This document shows positions 9,989-23,293 of a stretch of DNA of 64,000 bases, piece by piece. The stretch is from Patellaria atrata CBS 101060 (Eukaryota; Ascomycota; Dothideomycetes; Patellariales; Patellariaceae). The notes under the pieces are model-generated. The model made no database searches. It saw nothing but the letters and a program-made list of their open reading frames with translations, and was not told where the DNA came from. The position numbers were made by a program, and so were the translations under genes. Location: positions 1,019,817 to 1,083,816 of the forward strand of contig MU006090.1 in the NCBI GenBank assembly GCA_010093705.1, in the 5' to 3' direction. The first letter of the stretch is position 1, and the number at the start of each line of letters is the position of its first letter.

Positions 9989-11578
9989 ATGGCATCCTTT
10001 TTGTAAGTCATACCCCTTGCTATAGGAATATACTTCTTGAGCTCTCCATTTCAAACTTCTGTGGACACACACTTCATGCAACGTCTGTTATGCTTTGCTA
10101 CCAAACACTACTTTAGTCGTCCATTCGGCCTTGGATCTTCGTCTCCCTGTAACACCTATTTGAGGCACAACCACCACCACAGCACGTGTCTGGAACATCA
10201 GTTTCATATCCCTTTGCTGCACAACTCTTTTATTGCATTCTCAACATACTTTATAATCTCAAATCTCGTATTTCTAATTGTCTTTTATTTTGTTCAACCT
10301 CAGACACCGTCCATCCATAATTAGCTTTGGACGTTTGGACTAGGAAGCAACCCGTTCTAGAAGCCCCTCTCGCTAACCGTCAATCGTAGTCGGGGTTTCG
10401 GTCGTCAATCGACCAAGGGGAATAATCAACAAAATAAAGGCAACGGACAGCAGTCTCCTTCTCCCACTTCATTCCAAAGCGGATCACCATCTTCTTCTCT
10501 TCCGCCTACAGTTCCGCAGATTCCACCATCACCGTCCTTGGCCGCAGGCATGGCTCTTGAAGCTCATGCTGCCGATCTTCCTCAAGCCAGCCGCAATAAG
10601 CCATTCTTCTTCCGCGAAGAGTATTCGACTCTCATAGTCAAGGGCAATTTCATGACCCTTGCTACCCAGCCCCAACTCGTCGACCAGGGCGAATGGCTTG
10701 CCCACCAAGGTTCGCCCTTTGAAGTATTCCCTATTATCCCTTGACTCATTTTAGCTAACTTGATTAAAGTTGTTGAACAATGGAGGCTGTTGAACGCTAT
10801 GATGCAGGTCGTCCTTCTCAGAGATGAGACTACTGGTAAATCACTCTGTAATTCAAGCACATGTCCCACAATGTCAGCTGCTGGGTATGATTGGCCACTA
10901 CCAGATTTGTCAGATAATGGCTCATTCACATCATATCTCAGTCAGATCTACACGTGGCTCGATACCGACAAACGACCCAAGAAGGTCCCTGCTGATACGT
11001 ATATGCAAATGATCCAGAAATGGGTCGATACTAAGGTCATGGATACTCATCTATTCCCAACCGATACGAATTTCAAGTGGCTGGCATATTCCTCCACTGG
11101 TACTAGTACTCCTGGATCTGAGAACCAAAACCCTATTCCTGCTGGACCAACTAGTCTAAATTCTTCATTGTCGACGCTCTCGGGAAGTCAATGGATGGGC
11201 AAGGAAAGCGGGTTTCCAAAAGAGTTCGAAACAGAGGTCAGAAGCATTTATCGGCAGATTAATCGATGTTACGCCCATCTATATTGGGGTCACTGGCTCA
11301 ATCCCTTCTGGCATACAAATCTGTTCAGGGAGCTCAACACGTGTTATATCCACTTCGTCAACGTTGGTAAAGTGTTTGGGCTTCTTTCGGATCGCGACTT
11401 AGAGCCAATGCAGGGCCTGATTGACGTTTGGACCGAAAAAGGCCTTTTACCTCAAACGACTAAACCCCAGACAACGCAACAACAGCCTTCGGGAAGCCAG
11501 GAACAGGCAAACTCTGAATCGCAGGCGTCGGCACCCGCACCTGCTGCTGTTGCGAATCCTACGTCCGGAGCTATGTGA
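9989..11578 (+). CDS. Mob1/phocein family kinase activator, MOB2-like
   Basis: Exons 9989-10002, 10390-10709 and 10770-11578 give 380 residues. The first exon is only 14 nt (MASF plus two bases), followed by a 387-nt intron; the second intron has a GTTCGC donor. The N-terminus is a Q/N/S/P-rich linker (MASFFRGFGRQSTKGNNQ). The Mob domain spans about residues 75-300: FFREEYSTLIVKGNFMTL, VDQGEWLAHQ. The zinc ligands are visible as C-x4-C in LCNSSTCPTM and H-x4-H in YAHLYWGH. The C-terminus is a Q/S/A/P-rich tail. Mob2-class proteins bind and activate NDR kinases (Cbk1/COT1), which control polarity and septation. The MOB2 rather than MOB1 assignment rests on sequence style (VPADTYMQMIQKWVDTK, LFPTDT) and is moderate. 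Confidence 0.85.
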
Positions 11579-13373
<1,795 letters not shown>

Positions 13374-13993
13374 ATGCCTCGTTGGAATATCGCACGCTCA
13401 ACTACTTACCCTTCTCCATCCCTTCGTCCTCACAACACGTCGCCTTTGGTGGAATACTTGTCCCTTCTTGGAGTCGTGCGCTGGTATGTGGTTCTTTAAA
13501 GCAAAAATCGATGGAGCCTTGAAACTACATACTTGACTTTCCCAGCCCGTCCTCTTTCCCTCTCTCTACCATGATGTGCTCTTGGCTTTCTTTCCCATGG
13601 CAATGAACGGGTGTTCTTGATTTTGTTCTCAGTGTGTTTGGTTTGCGGCGTGCTCTTTTTTACGAAATCTCTCCCGGATTATTGCTCTTGGCCGGGCAGT
13701 GAGAGGGGTCCTGTATAAAAGAGACATGACCATAGACGGGCAAATTGTGCTGTTGCAGCTTTATCACCACCCTTGGTACCTTGATTTTGTTGCATCGATG
13801 TGACTTGGACTAATTTTGTGATTGACAAATGCACCATCGAGCCATATCCGACTGTTACTATTGATTTATCACTGCAAAGGGCGGGGATATACAGGAACCT
13901 GAATGCTAAAACGCCCGTGCAATGTATACAACCAATCACCATGAAGACCTTTCACATATCCGCTCATCTTCTCGGCCGTTTATCGTACACCAT
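13374..13993. other. Convergent intergenic region
   Basis: Holds the 3' ends of the Arf and CorA-like genes. Only short open frames without family features are seen on either strand. Confidence 0.5.
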
Positions 13994-16163
13994 TTACATC
14001 CCCTTCCTCTTCCTGTTGTACACCTTCTTTCCCTTGTCCCAGAAAATTCTACTCCACGGTTTATATAATATCTTGCTCTCCATAGTGCCGCTGACCACTC
14101 CAAACACAATCAGTACAATTACACTAAGCGTCAAGATGACCGCAAAAGCGATCCAATATTCATTCAGCTTGAAAGTAACGCCCTCAATCTCAGTGCTAAA
14201 GTAGGCCGTCATGAGAGAAACCGGCATGAAGAGTATAGTAATCTTAGCCAGAAAGAGCGTGACCCTCGTGAGCCGTTCGACAGAATAACTCTCCTTGATA
14301 GCGATGAGGTTAAAGTTCATCATGACCAGGCTTTCCTTCTGATCGATGCACTCCTGGATCTCGCTCAGGGCGTACAGGCGGATGCGGTGCTTGAGGCGCT
14401 CGAAGCGGACGCGGGCGGCGCTGCTGATGGAGACGCCTAGGAGGGACTGGTGTTCGAGGATCTGGTGGGCACGGCCGTCCGCGGTGGAGGACTCGAGCGA
14501 TTCTGGCGATGAGACGATGTGGGAGTTTTTGAGGGAGGCGAGGGATGCTTCTTGCTTTTCAAGGACGCGGTCGATTATCAGTTCGTAGGATTGGTAGATG
14601 CGTTTTAGGACCGAGAGTTGGCGGCCGATGTAGTGGAGTTGCTCGATGTGGGAGAGGGATGCGGTTTGCAACATCTCTTCACGCTAGTGGGGTTGATGTT
14701 AGTGTTATTTATAGTTTGAGATAGATAATGGCCGTTAAATCGGTAGGATGGTGGCTGTTGAGTGCACACGGTGGACTTACGAGCTTGTTCAGCTTACTGG
14801 CGTACGGATGCTCTTGTCTCGCAAGGAGGCTATATGTTGTATGCCAGTCGTCGAAGAGGCAGTAGAACAGGAGGCCTGGGATGTCGGTTTCTCGGTGAAT
14901 GGTCTCTTCCTCGCTATCTCCAACACGCTTACGGATGGGAAGAAGATTGAGTGGGTTCGCTTTTTTGGAGTCATATGCTTTGGAGAGCTGGGAAAAGACA
15001 TTAATGATATTGCGTCGGATGGTGCTGAGTGACTTGATTTCTTGCTCATCCAACTCTTTGGTGAACGGATAAGGATCTTCCATAATCGATATGACGGTCT
15101 CTAATGGATTCGTTTAGGATGGATCACGATCAGAGGAATTGGGATGCTGCTTACTGTCTTCACATAATACGAGCCAACTCCATACTCTCTTACCTTCAGG
15201 TACATCACTCTTCTCATATTCATCAACTTCTTCGCCATCGTCGTTGATGTTCTTTTTCTTTGACGTATCCAGGTGGTATAGAGAATTGTATCCTAGAGAG
15301 ACATCTGCACCATATTAGTATCTAAGAAGAACGAGGCCCTTTGAGAAACGGAATCCACATACAGCGTCTTCCCCAATCAACCGAAGACCAGTGCCAGACT
15401 TCGTTTGCAATATGGTAATGATTAATACCAGCTGATGAATCAAACTGTGATGCGGGGGCCAGTTCTTTCATCTCAGCACTGTCTTCCAGATCAATAGAAC
15501 TGGACTCCTCCAGCATAGACTTTGCAGATGAACCTTTCTCCCCATGAAGGCGGCGGAGGATAGATGAACTACTTAGATGGGAATGGGTATCTTTTACAGG
15601 AGCGGCCTTCTTTGGCTGCACTGGAGCAGAACGCATCACACCGAGGAGCCTCGGGGTAAAATCATAATAGCGAGCGATAGTCTGATATCAAGATGAGCTG
15701 AAGGTCAACGCATAATTAAGGTCTCATTAGAGGCAAACCTGGACGATATCCGTTTGCTTGTACGGGTTCCAAATATTGCTAGGGAAACATTAGCTAGATT
15801 CAGGGGGTAAATGTAATAATAGGGGAGGCTTACATCCATCGTGTATGGGTATTTGGTGATCTCTATGTTATAAAATCTTAGCTCCTGAATACAAAGGTTT
15901 AATAGAGGCGTGTTGAATTGGAATGTGAGATCGATCCTCAAATTACTTACACTACCCTTCAAAAGCCTGGATATTTGAGTGTTGCTAAGGTCACGTTCAC
16001 ACCATGCTTCATCGTCGCTAAAGTCTACAAAGAAATTGCGATTCCGGGGACCTTTTATCGCTTTCTCGAATGCATGGAAGGTTGTTTCGTCATCTAAGTT
16101 TTGAATAGGGACGCCTAGTTGGCGATAATGCTCAAATGTCGAATGGGTTTGTTGACCAGTCAT
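13994..16163 (-). CDS. CorA-like Mg2+/cation transporter-type membrane protein
   Basis: Exons 16163-15951, 15884-15834, about 15778-15739, 15681-15363, 15304-15155, 15100-14781 and 14683-13994 give roughly 590 residues. Conserved family blocks are NIWNPYKQTDIVQ, TIARYYDFTPRLLGVM, WSWLVLCEDKTVISIMEDPYPF and the C-terminal helix leading to two membrane spans (RVTLFLAKITILFMPVSLMTAYFSTEI and YWIAFAVILTLSVIVLIVFGVV). The canonical GMN loop of CorA is absent, as in the large fungal CorA-like group whose substrates are mostly untested. Splicing after YPYTMD with the canonical GTAAGC donor and TAG acceptor leaves exon 15778-15739 out of phase by two bases, so that junction is unresolved. The start is the only in-frame ATG in the first block; an upstream exon is possible. 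Confidence 0.8.
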
Positions 16164-16697
16164 TATTTCTGTATAACCCCAAGTTTTGTACAAGCTTTGC
16201 TGAGGGGCGCTAGGATGAGAGTATCGTTCCTCTCATGTTTTGAGAACAAAGTTAAGGTACGTAATAACGAACGGAAGAGACGGAGAAAGTGGGAGAATGA
16301 GAGATGATGAACTAGTTTTATTCAAACTTTGTTATTTTGGCCTTGTGATGGATGTATATGTCCGCCCTGCTGTACTGTACCCCTTGGTAGCAGAGGGTGG
16401 TCTCGCGACATGTCTCAGCCTGACCCCATGAAGGCTTAGAGGACAGAATCACAAGGCTGTGCCTTTGCACCATACGTCCACGGGTTTGTCGTATACAGTT
16501 CTATACAAAGTACAGGCGGGTATACAGAAGTTTAGTTGGATTTTATATGCATCTCGTCCGCCTTTGTACCCCTGGAGTTGCGTCTGTACTTACACATTCT
16601 ATCGAATCATTTGTTCCAGCACCTCAACAACGACATTTCATAAGCGCTTAAACCAACCACAACATGCTACACTGCTTTGAGGCATATTGTGCACAAA
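16164..16697. other. Divergent promoter region, CorA-like gene / GNAT gene
   Basis: 534 bp between start codons. No gene or repeat is supported. Confidence 0.5.
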
Positions 16698-17465
16698 ATG
16701 TTTTCCCATGCGCAGTATAAAATTATTGCACTACCCAAATACTTCACCGAACAAAATCAGTGGGACAAATTAGTCGGCCTCTATAAAGAGTTTAGACTAC
16801 TCAGCTTGCAAGACTCTCCGCGCTTCTTTAGTTCGTCTTACGCAAAAGAAATCGCTTTCCAGAAAGAAGTATGGGAAGAACGACTTCGAAATCCGCTAGC
16901 TGTGACATTTGTAGCCATATCTGCTCCACCAGGGTTAGATGGCACATTGGATTCTAGTGATTTAGAGCAACTGCTCTCGCGAGACTGGCTAGGCAACATC
17001 CTTTTACTTGGCCCGATTGACGACACTGGTGAGAAGGTGTCCGGTGCCAAATCACCTTGGGAGTCCCTCAATAGCCAGAAAAGCGAGACTGGTGGTGCTA
17101 CAACTAATCTGCACTATCATATCAACGCAACTTTCGTTGTTCCGTCGGCACGAGGGATAAAGCTTGGAAAGGCTCTCCTGGAAGCAGCGCTAAGCCTTGG
17201 GGACAATACTGGAATAGCAACAGGGAAAAATGTCAGGTTCTCGTTAGTAGTAGATGACGATAATCCCTATGCAAGGAAAGTATATCGAGATGCTGGATTT
17301 GAAGACGTTCAGAAAGAAATGTTTTGGCAGGAACCGAGGGGACCGGAAGCAGAAACAACGAAAGCAAAAGGCGATATCTCTTTGGTCCAGAGGACGGCTG
17401 TGACGATGGAACGATGGTCACATCCCAATTATTCATCAATGAATCCGGACAAAGCCCATACCTGA
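16698..17465 (+). CDS. GNAT-family N-acetyltransferase
   Basis: Intronless, 255 residues from the first in-frame ATG. The GNAT core is recognisable in the second half: strand and loop INATFVVPSARGIKLGKALLEAALSL, where RGIKLG fits the acetyl-CoA pyrophosphate-binding R/Q-x-x-G-x-G/A motif, then VRFSLVVDDDNPYARKVYRDAGFEDV, the motif-B block with the usual N-x-x-A-x-x-x-Y-x-x-x-G-F pattern. The N-terminal third carries W/Y/F-rich segments typical of fungal GNATs. The substrate cannot be deduced. The protein lacks a signal peptide and is probably cytosolic. The last 50 residues are charged and poorly conserved in style. Confidence 0.85.
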   Translation: MFSHAQYKIIALPKYFTEQNQWDKLVGLYKEFRLLSLQDSPRFFSSSYAKEIAFQKEVWEERLRNPLAVTFVAISAPPGLDGTLDSSDLEQLLSRDWLGNILLLGPIDDTGEKVSGAKSPWESLNSQKSETGGATTNLHYHINATFVVPSARGIKLGKALLEAALSLGDNTGIATGKNVRFSLVVDDDNPYARKVYRDAGFEDVQKEMFWQEPRGPEAETTKAKGDISLVQRTAVTMERWSHPNYSSMNPDKAHT

Positions 17466-17852
17466 CCTATCAATGGGCGATCAATATGATAAGGTCGAGC
17501 AAATACATCTCATTACACGCGATGGTGCGGATCTAACCATCTTGTTTGACCTAATGAAAAGAAATACTGATGAAGACGGTAGATACAGAAGTGTATCTTC
17601 ACAGTCAAGAAAAATGGACCAGATGTCGACTTATGATGTAGTACTAATTATATCGATGACTCTTTAGGACTCTAAGTGAACAGACTAGGGAGATTCTGAC
17701 TCCGACGTTCTCGCTTGATAGTAGTGTCTTGGCAAATACACTTTTGAGCGGCCACTTTCTCCCCAATACAACAAACTCAATTTACAACACACCGTTCATA
17801 CGACAAGCCTCACCACAAGAACCTAAAACGTCTCTTTTGGAAGACTGTAAAC
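17466..17852 (+). promoter_or_regulatory. Upstream region of the L10a gene
   Basis: 387 bp containing the promoter and leader. The stretch just before the start (17750-17850) is A/C-rich, as is usual for fungal ribosomal protein leaders. No separate gene is supported. Confidence 0.4.
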
Positions 17853-18663
17853 ATGTCGAAAATCACAGTCGCCGGTGTTCGTACGAATGTGAACCAACTT
17901 TTGGATTACTCCAACAACACCAAGAAGCGAAACTTCCTCGAGACGGTCGAGTAGGTTTACCTTTCTAGGGCTCATCCTTTATTGCATGTCTAATCGGACT
18001 CTAGGTTGCAAATCGGCCTCAAGAACTATGATCCTCAGCGTGACAAGCGTTTCTCCGGAACCGTCAGGCTCCCCAAGGTTCCACGACCCAACATGAGCAT
18101 CTGCAGTACGTCCGAAGTCCTCCGAGAAGCATGATTTTGATCTGACAAGCAACAGTCCTTGGTGACCAGCACGATATCGACAGAGCCAAGCATCACGGTG
18201 TTGATGCTATGAGCGCTGATGACTTGAAGAAGCTGAACAAGAATAAGAAGCTCATCAAGAAGCTTGCTCGCAAGTACGATGCTTTCATCGCATCCGACTC
18301 CCTTATCAAGCAGATTCCTCGTCTCTTGGGGCCCGGCCTATCCAAGGGTAAGTTTTACTAACGACCGTCGATGTCTGCTAGTATAGTAACATTGCGTTAG
18401 CCGGTAAATTCCCAACCCCCGTCTCGCACAATGAGGATCTGAACAACAAGATCACCGAAGTCAAGTCAATGATTAAGTTCCAGTTGAAGAAGGTGTTGTG
18501 CATGGGTGTGGCTGTGGGTAATGTCGGTATGACCGAGGATGAGTTGATTGGTAATATCATGCTTGCCATCAACTACTTGGTCTCACTGCTTAAGAAAGGC
18601 TGGCAGAACGTTGGTAGCTTGACCATCAAGGCTTCCATGTCTCCGCCAAAGCGCCTGTATTAG
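17853..18663 (+). CDS. RPL1: 60S ribosomal protein L10a (uL1)
   Basis: Exons 17853-17950, 18005-18105, 18156-18347 and 18401-18663 give 217 residues, exactly the family length. It starts [13 protein letters not shown] and contains [57 protein letters not shown] and the C-terminal [16 protein letters not shown]. uL1 forms the mobile L1 stalk of the large ribosomal subunit, which guides deacylated tRNA out of the E site. Introns are 50-54 nt. Three short introns and strong codon bias toward C-ending codons fit high expression. Confidence 0.97.
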
Positions 18664-20106
18664 GTAGACTTATGGGTTAAGATGATCGTCTCGGTGGAGG
18701 ACTAGTATAGGACAAGACCGCGCTCTCCGAATGTGACAATTGTCCGAACAAATGTTTTCTCAAGTGCATAATGAATGAATCTTGCTGAGTGATGTGATTT
18801 GCGAATTCACAAAATGTGGTATGGTTACATTATACCTGACGAATGTATCACAGGGGACATATTCCCGACTACCTTCTGAACAGCTTTCTACCTTATAAAG
18901 CACCTATCTGAAGAGGAACAACGGACTGTAAAGGGTGCATCATCATGGTATCGCATGATTTGATTGCTGCATGAATTCATTTAACTCATTTTATTCAAAA
19001 TACATCAAAAACGTTCACTGCTACGTCAAAACCAAATATATGCGCCATAGTGCACTCTTTGATTCCTACATGAAAGCACTGGGGCGGGTAATTGATAGCG
19101 AAACTGGGAGATTCGGAAGCGAAACATATTAATCTTCTTCTGGGATATCGTATTTACGAGTTATGAATGAACAGGTAGAATGCGATGTCGAACACAGAAG
19201 TGATGAGTGTGGTGTATTGGTTTGTAGCGGCCATCCCACAGTTCCAGCCCTGGAATTGGAGCTGCAACTGGTAGGAAAAGACGGACGCACGTTTCTCTAC
19301 AAGGCCGGGAACGGAAGGAGACTCATGATGCAAATGCAGAATAACCCTCAGCAAGCCGCCGTAGCGGAGCCTTGATTGGTATGTTAATACCTACTGATGT
19401 GAGGAGCAAGAAAGAGTCTCAGAGAAGGGAGAAAATTTATAGCAGAATCATTCTGCGCTAGTGCTAAGCGACGGTTAGTAAGCGGTCGGAACTTGGAGAT
19501 TCTCCCGTCCCGCCCACCTGCCACCCTTATTGTACGTTCGTTCCATTGTCCCAACCTAATCGTCACTTTACTCTCGTCCATCGATCTATGTTCTTCAACT
19601 TCCCTCGTGCTCCAGAACTGATGCATCTATCCTTCTGTGAAGAACAAGTACGACACTGGGAAAATACCTCGTTTCTATAACCTCTGGAGTACAGGACTAG
19701 CAAACAAGCATGGCATGCGCAAGTGGAAGCTTGTCGGTATTCGAATATTACATGCGAATCATGACGCCTTTTTACGGAAGATTGGTCATAGGAATTGATG
19801 GAGTTGACGACCGCCAAGGAGTCGGTCAACCAGTACCAGACAAAGGATCCGAACGCCAGCTTCTCTCGGTCTACTATAGTACAAAAGCGTACTATCCTCT
19901 CATTTTCTCTTGCTCGGCGGTCCTCATCTTGCGTGAATATGTGGTGTAGATTTGTAACATCTCTGACTGTGGCACCTCTTCCCTCTGCTTTCTCTCGCTT
20001 TATATAATGGTGTGATTCCCTTCTACCTCTACATAGTCTCTTAAAGGAATTCAAAAAGTTACATTGACTCCGAAATCTGCCTTCGCTCCCGGATGCATAA
20101 TACGTA
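18664..20106. other. Intergenic, 1.4 kb
   Basis: No gene is supported. A minus-strand frame of 221 codons at 19563-20228 overlaps the MFS start antisense and has no recognisable features. A short minus-strand frame at 19154-19354 was examined as a possible small membrane protein and not accepted. Confidence 0.5.
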
Positions 20107-21854
20107 ATGGAGACACTTGAGAATGAAAATGCACCGTCTAAACCATCTTCACCAGCAGAGATGGAACAAGAAGAATCCCATGAAGCACGAATAGAGAGAC
20201 TCGGTCGAGAGCGACCTGCTATATTCAAGACACGATGGGCAGAAATAGGATTCGTCTACTCTATTGTCATGTCTCAGGTCCTTACAGTACGAAAGCTACT
20301 CTAGAACTCGATGATTTACTAGTCAGCTGATACAGTATAGGAGTATTTCGTTTCGGGCTTCAACGTCGTTCTTCCAACAATCACCGAAGAGTTAAACATC
20401 AAGGCTGCGCAAAGCACATGGCCCGCATCGGCATTTTCATTGGTAGTGGCCTGCTTCCTATTGACTTTCGGACGACTGTCGGGTTGGTTGAGCTACCCGT
20501 CGTGTTTCAAATATTCATAACTTCGTTACTAATCTATGTATAGATATGTATGGCGGCTATCCAGTATACACAGCGGGATGTGCCTGGCTCGCTCTTTGGT
20601 CCCTGATTGCGGGTTTCTCGCAGAATGAACTTATGATTGATTTCTGTCGAGCAATTCAGGGGCTCGGGCCAGCTGCATTCCTCCCATCAAGCCTGATGCT
20701 TTTAGGAAGCGTGTACCGCCCCGGACCGCGAAAGAACCTTGTTTTTAGTATCTATGGAGCTTGTGCTCCCTTAGGATTCTATGTCGGCATCTTCTTCGCT
20801 GGTGTGACAGCTGAATATACGACATGGGGTTGGTATTTCTGGATTGGTGCTATCCTTTCTTTAAGCACGGCTTTGACATCGTATCTTTTCATTCCCTCCG
20901 ATACCGAGGAAAGGAAAAATATGGGTATCAAGATGGATTGGCCGGGAGCCATTCTGATCTCATCAGGTTTGATTCTACTTGTCTTTGCGATCACCGAGAG
21001 CTCTGCCGCACCTAACGGGTGGGGAACATCGTATGTGGTCGTAACCCTCATCGCTGGCGTAATCATACTCTCCATTGCTGCTTATATCGAAGGATGGGTA
21101 GTAGAGATGCCTTTGCTTCCCTTCGATATGTTCAAGATCAAGTACATAAAGGCGCTCATCCTAGCTCTATTTGCGACATATGGGTCTTTGGGAACTTTCC
21201 TACTATATTCAACATTTTAGTACGGTATCTCCCTCCACTATACACTTTATAGAGTCTACTAACATGTCGCACAGTACCCAAAGAACCATGGGCGTCACTC
21301 CTCTCCAACTCGTCGCTTGGTTCACTCCCATGGCACTCGGTGGCTGCATTCTCTCCGTCGTCGGTGGACTTATCCTTCACCTTATCCCGGGTACCATTCT
21401 CGTCATTATATCCGGAATCGCCTGGATTGTATCACCTTTACTATTTGCTCTCGCTCCTGCCGGCGCCAATTACTGGGCCTGGATCTTTCCCAGCATGATT
21501 TGCGCTACGGTTGCTATTGACATAACCTTCAACGTCACTAATGTGTTTATCACTACTTCCATGCCGCTGCGAAGACAAGGGCTTGCGGGGGCGCTGATCA
21601 ATAGTCTGATGCATATTGGTATTGCTTTCTTTTTGGGCTTTGCGGATGTGGTGAGAACCCAGACGGAACATCAGGGTGAAAGGAAAACCTACAAGAATGT
21701 GTTTTGGTACGAGGTTGGATGTGCAGCTTTTGCGCTAGTAGTTTTGCTTAGGTTTGTGAGGATCAAAAAGGCAAAGAGCGATATGACAGCCGACGAGAAA
21801 GCCGCGTTGGAGGCAGCCGAGGGTTCAATGTTACAAGTGAGTAGTTCGAGGTAA
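20107..21854 (+). CDS. MFS transporter, DHA2/aminotriazole-resistance-like
   Basis: Exons 20107-20277, 20341-20482, 20544-21219 and 21275-21854 give 522 residues. Introns 63, 61 and 55 nt. After a charged 55-residue cytosolic N-terminus come about 14 hydrophobic spans. The MFS signature between spans 2 and 3 reads FGRLSDMYGGYPVYTAGC, the later CRAIQGLGPAAFLPSSLML block matches the R-x-x-Q-G motif of span 4, and GACAPLGFYVGIFFAG matches the antiporter motif region (motif C) of span 5. Members export drugs, azoles or small metabolites in exchange for protons; the substrate is unknown. No biosynthetic cluster surrounds the gene, so a role tied to one metabolite is not suggested by context. Confidence 0.9.
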
Positions 21855-22023
21855 CGGTGAAGTTCAGCTTGCGTGCGAGATATAATCACGAGCAATTACC
21901 GAAGGACATGTCACACACTCCGCTTTATACCTTATTAGATATTAATAGAATCTCGCTCATTCATCCTGAAACACTGACATGTAGCCATTAAGTAGAGATT
22001 TGGATTTTTTGATCAACGTTAGG

Positions 22024-22753
22024 TTATCCATTCCCCTCTTTCTTTCTTCTCCATTCGTTCAGCGCTTCATCTGCTTCTGCACTCTCAACAACACATCTTT
22101 CCCCCACTAACGCCCATGTCCTTGCTCTTATGATATTCTCCACGCTTCTCTCATTCCTTATTAAAGCCGCCAATGACTCTGTTCTCGCTTCTCTTGGAAA
22201 ATACCGTCCGCTATATGGGTCCAGCCTTTCGTCCACGACCCTCTCCCTCGCGCGAGCCGATTCCACCTCTCTCAACAGCTGGTCTGGGTCGTCTGGGTCG
22301 GGGGACGTCGCAACTATTTCTCAGTTAGAACATTACCTTCTCTATCATGTTCTACTGGTGTCTCGCTAAGAGCTTGAGCGAATGTACGTAAAGCAAAACA
22401 TACCTCCGGCACAATAACTCAACACACGTGAGCGAACCTCCCAAGACGGAAAGAGCACATTGTTCTTGAAGTCCCGACATGCGCTTGGATCGATGAGGCG
22501 ATAGGTTAGGGGTAGCCGGTTCTGTCGAGTGGAAGTAGACGAGGGATCAAAGCCTTTCGAGGACGGTGCAACAAGAGCATTGAGACTTTGCGTTATCGAG
22601 TCGTCGATTACGGAGCGGGAGAGGCGGAGGAAGTCTAAAGTCTGTTTAGACCATGTATGAAGCGGGTGGTGTAGGGTGCAAACATCGGAGAGCGCTTTGG
22701 TTGAAGCAGAATTGAGGCGTTAGTTTAGGGGTTTCGGAGGGTTGGCGTGCCAT
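22024..22753 (-). CDS. MIX23 / caffeine-induced death protein 2 (Cid2) family
   Basis: Exons 22753-22684, 22634-22404 and 22313-22024 give 196 residues. Intron 1 has a GTTTGC donor and a CTTTAG acceptor (49 nt); intron 2 is 90 nt. Family blocks are LTPQFCFNQSALRYFLRLSR, VIDDSITQSLN, CRDFKNNVLFPSWEVRSRVL and a C-terminal helix with RERVVDERLDPYSGRYFP. Mix23 is a conserved intermembrane-space protein of mitochondria that supports protein import under stress; S. pombe Cid2 was found through caffeine sensitivity. Conserved cysteines are seen in QFCF, ACRDF and YCAG. The alternative acceptor nine bases upstream breaks the frame, which fixes the exon 2 start. The gene is convergent with the MFS gene (169 bp) and divergent from DNA ligase I. 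Confidence 0.85.
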
Positions 22754-23293
22754 ATCTTCGTCTGTGGTGGTGATGAGATGGGAGGATGGAGATTTGTGCT
22801 TTGGTCTTTCGACTGGCGAGCTTGCCCCGGCAGCTCCTCGACTCCAGAATAGACCAGCCGTGTTTGCGGATTACAGCGGAGAACTATAAGACTAAAGTAG
22901 AAGTTGAAGACAAGATTGAACCTGTTCTGCTGTGAGGATCGCGAACAGACGAGATGACATGGGTAAGCTACTCCATAGGCTGTACTTTTCGGGAATTACC
23001 ATAAGTAGATGTCACGACGAGCAGGTCTTGGCTAGGCGACTGGCGCGTCACTCGCGCCTTCGTCCCACTTTACGCGTGAACCGGAGTATTGCTCCTCATA
23101 CCATGCACAACAACCACCCTCAAGGCCATTCATGCCAGTAGTTGATCGATTTTCTTCTCTGTCTTCGCACTTCCTTCGATTTTCCTCATCTTGTGCTATT
23201 CGTACAAATCTGAGGGCCATCCGTTCTAGCTGTCTCAAGTTACGTCAACCATTATATCGAAAGGGAGTTTGTATGCAGAAGAGATTGCACATC
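22754..23293. other. Divergent promoter region, MIX23 / DNA ligase I
   Basis: 540 bp between start codons. An ACGCGTGA-type word near 23070 (TTTACGCGTGAA) contains ACGCGT, the Mbp1/MCB element that drives S-phase genes in yeasts; DNA ligase I is a classic target there. Its use in this fungus is inference. Confidence 0.4.

Noticed and set aside
13679-13942. Minus-strand 87-codon frame between Arf and the CorA-like gene
   Set aside because: No domain pattern; lies in the Arf 3' UTR region.
19154-19354. Minus-strand frame considered as a small membrane (Pmp3-like) protein
   Set aside because: The expected two hydrophobic spans and conserved residues are missing in all frames tried.
19563-20228. 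221-codon minus-strand frame
   Set aside because: Antisense to the MFS start, cysteine- and serine-rich without domain pattern.
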